Part shown: positions 5,611 through 6,731 of the stretch, in pieces
Position numbering within the stretch: the stretch's first letter is position 1
Layout of the letters: each line of letters opens with the position of its first letter
Source: Chloroflexota bacterium
GTDB lineage: Bacteria; Chloroflexota; Anaerolineae; B4-G1
NCBI GenBank assembly: GCA_030596915.1
Contig: JAUVSX010000173.1
Location: 1 to 6,731, forward strand
Length of the DNA: 6,731 nucleotides
Direction of reading: 5' to 3'
Translations under genes and position numbers: made by a program
The notes under the pieces: model-generated
Seen by the model: only the letters and a program-made list of their open reading frames with translations
The model's database searches: none
What the model was told of the DNA's origin: nothing

Positions 5611-6350
5611 CCTTTGGGCGGGCCGACGCTATTGCAGAGAACCTCGCGCGCGTGAGGCGCCGGATCGCGGAGGCGGCCGCACGGTCCCAGCGCACTGCCG
5701 ACTCGGTCGCGATCATCGCTGTCTCAAAGACAATCCCAGCCGAAAATATGGTTGCGGCCTGGCACGCCGGGGTGCGTCAATTCGGTGAAAACCGCGTCGA
5801 GGAGGCAATGGCCAAGATCCCCGAAGTCGAAGCAGCGCTCGGCGGCCTCCGACCAGTGTGGCATATGGTAGGTCATGTGCAAAGCCGGAAGGCCAACGAT
5901 GCTGCGCGGATATTTGACTACGTTCATTCCGTCGACCGGCTCAAGATTGCGCGCCGTCTGAGTCGCTTCGCCCAGGAGGGTGACCGCAACGTGACGGTGC
6001 TGCTGGAATGCAACGTCTCGGGAGAGGAGAGCAAGTTCGGCTTCCCGGTGGCCGCCTGGCGCCAACGCGAGGGGCAGAGAGCTGCTTTTATGTCCGCGGT
6101 CACTGATATCCTGGCTATGCCGCGTATATCGATCTGTGGTCTGATGACCATGGCGCCTCTGGTCGAGGATCCAGAGAGCGTGAGACCGATCTTTGCGAGC
6201 CTGAGAGAACTGCTCCACGCGCTGGTGGAGTGGTTCCCTGGGACGGATTGGTGCGAACTCTCGATGGGTATGACCGATGACTTCGAGGTCGCTATCGAGG
6301 AGGGGGCTACGATGGTGCGCGTCGGGCGCGCTATCTTCGGCGCTCGCTAG
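5607..6350 (+). CDS. yggS: PLP-binding protein of the YggS/YlmE/PROSC family (PLP homeostasis protein)
   Basis: YggS proteins are single-domain fold-type III PLP barrels that bind pyridoxal phosphate without known catalysis and keep free PLP and amino/keto acid pools in balance. At 247 residues the length is slightly above the usual 220-235. The PLP lysine is K41 in IIAVSKTIP (36-44). Other family motifs are QFGENRVEEAMAK (58-70), VWHMVGHVQSRKA (84-96), VHSVDRLKIARRL (106-118), ECNVSGEESKFGF (134-146), CGLMTMAPL (177-185) and CELSMGMTDDFEVAIEEGATMVRVGRAIFG (216-245), where the phosphate-binding Ser/Gly segments lie. A short loop after residue 148 (WRQREGQ) accounts for part of the extra length. 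The start ATG 5607 shares four bases with the pgeF stop, implying translational coupling. The gene order pgeF-yggS-yggT is a conserved neighbourhood. Confidence 0.95.
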   Translation: MTFGRADAIAENLARVRRRIAEAAARSQRTADSVAIIAVSKTIPAENMVAAWHAGVRQFGENRVEEAMAKIPEVEAALGGLRPVWHMVGHVQSRKANDAARIFDYVHSVDRLKIARRLSRFAQEGDRNVTVLLECNVSGEESKFGFPVAAWRQREGQRAAFMSAVTDILAMPRISICGLMTMAPLVEDPESVRPIFASLRELLHALVEWFPGTDWCELSMGMTDDFEVAIEEGATMVRVGRAIFGAR

Positions 6351-6362
6351 CGCCTAAGACTC

Positions 6363-6368
6363 GGAGGT
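6363..6368 (+). promoter_or_regulatory. Shine-Dalgarno sequence for the yggT start
   Basis: GGAGGT, four bases before TTG 6373. The spacing is short, but no other start is compatible with the conserved first membrane helix, so a TTG start is the best reading. Confidence 0.6.
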
Positions 6369-6372
6369 CGCT

Positions 6373-6639
6373 TTGGTCACGCTAACCCTGACACTCATCA
6401 ACCTGCTGTTCACCGCGTACTCGCTGGCCATTGTCGCCAGAGCACTCCTGCCGTGGTTTCGCGTTAGCCGCTACCATCCAGTGATGCGGTTCGTCGTGCA
6501 GATCACGGAGCCCGTCCTGGCGCCCCTCCGGCGGTTCATTCCGTCGGCCGGTGGTCTGGATTTTTCGCCAGTGGTTGCTCTCGTCATCCTCTGGGTTGTG
6601 CAGAGTCTCCTCAGAAGCCTCATCGTCGCGCTGTTCTAG
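6373..6639 (+). CDS. yggT: YggT/YlmG family integral membrane protein
   Basis: An 88-residue protein with two predicted membrane helices (about 4-27 and 63-86) joined by a loop containing the family motif ITEPVLAPLRRFIPSAGGLDFSP (44-66), in particular E-P-x-L-x-P-x-R-R-x-I-P and the D-x-S-P turn. YggT/YlmG proteins lie in the cytoplasmic membrane, and relatives in plastids affect nucleoid and division organisation; the bacterial role is poorly defined and has been linked to osmotic stress and envelope functions. The TTG start at 6373 follows GGAGGT. The 22-base gap after yggS supports one operon with pgeF and yggS. In many Gram-positive bacteria sepF lies between these two genes; here it does not. 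Confidence 0.92.
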   Translation: MVTLTLTLINLLFTAYSLAIVARALLPWFRVSRYHPVMRFVVQITEPVLAPLRRFIPSAGGLDFSPVVALVILWVVQSLLRSLIVALF

Positions 6640-6731
6640 GGCCACCGCACGACCTCGATCGGAGCGGCGCAGCGAAGTGCTATCCCCTGGGAGCGGCAAG
6701 CCGATATCCGACCCCGCGCTCCGTGATGATG
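6640..6731. other. Right-edge 92 bases; no supported gene
   Basis: No start codon with a good ribosome binding site opens a recognisable protein before the window ends. GGAGCG (6661-6666) can pair with CGCTCC (6717-6722), closing a loop of about 50 bases, which could be part of a leader RNA but is not diagnostic. There is no T-tract that would mark an operon terminator after yggT. Confidence 0.4.

Noticed and set aside
6640..6731. T-box or other leader RNA at the right edge
   Set aside because: ileS with a T-box can follow ylm clusters, but only a weak 6-bp closing stem is visible, with no T-box consensus or antiterminator inside the window.
1..6731. CRISPR array, transposon ends, toxin-antitoxin pair or defence system
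   Set aside because: No regularly spaced direct repeats, transposase or integrase motifs, or paired small genes were seen; the recognisable genes are metabolic or housekeeping.

Overview
The window reads as one strand (+) of a fairly GC-rich bacterial chromosome. By eye the gene content fits Chloroflexota: a DUF2085 membrane protein of the kind seen there, a ylmD-ylmE-ylmG-type cluster, an EtfBA pair and an SRPBCC protein. No 16S rRNA or other decisive marker is present, so this is only a weak inference. All recognisable genes lie on the + strand.

Layout: (1) The 3' two-thirds or so of a sulfatase gene enters from the left edge and ends at 756. (2) A short spacer carries a clear TATAAT box, followed by a monocistronic SRPBCC/START-like gene at 984-1445. 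(3) About 500 bases (1446-1945) hold no gene I can name. They do show coding-like base composition in one register and a perfect 10-bp inverted repeat. (4) etfB (TTG start, 1946) and etfA (2755) form a tight operon for an electron-transfer flavoprotein. (5) After a 227-base spacer come four closely packed genes: a DUF2085 membrane protein (3972), pgeF/ylmD (4828), a PLP-binding YggS/YlmE protein (5607, sharing ATGA with pgeF) and a YggT/YlmG membrane protein (6373). The last 92 bases contain no supported gene.

How the genes work together: EtfBA would pass electrons between dehydrogenases and the quinone pool or another acceptor, but no partner dehydrogenase or ETF:quinone oxidoreductase is in view. 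The pgeF-yggS-yggT run matches the gene order beside ftsZ/divIVA in many Gram-positive and related bacteria, here without sepF (ylmF) between the second and third members. It covers purine nucleoside or cell-wall-precursor clean-up, PLP homeostasis and a small membrane protein linked to division or envelope organisation.

I found no convincing new biological system (no CRISPR, mobile element, defence island or toxin-antitoxin pair). The stretches most worth a second look are the unassigned 1446-1945 region and the sulfatase active-site variant.
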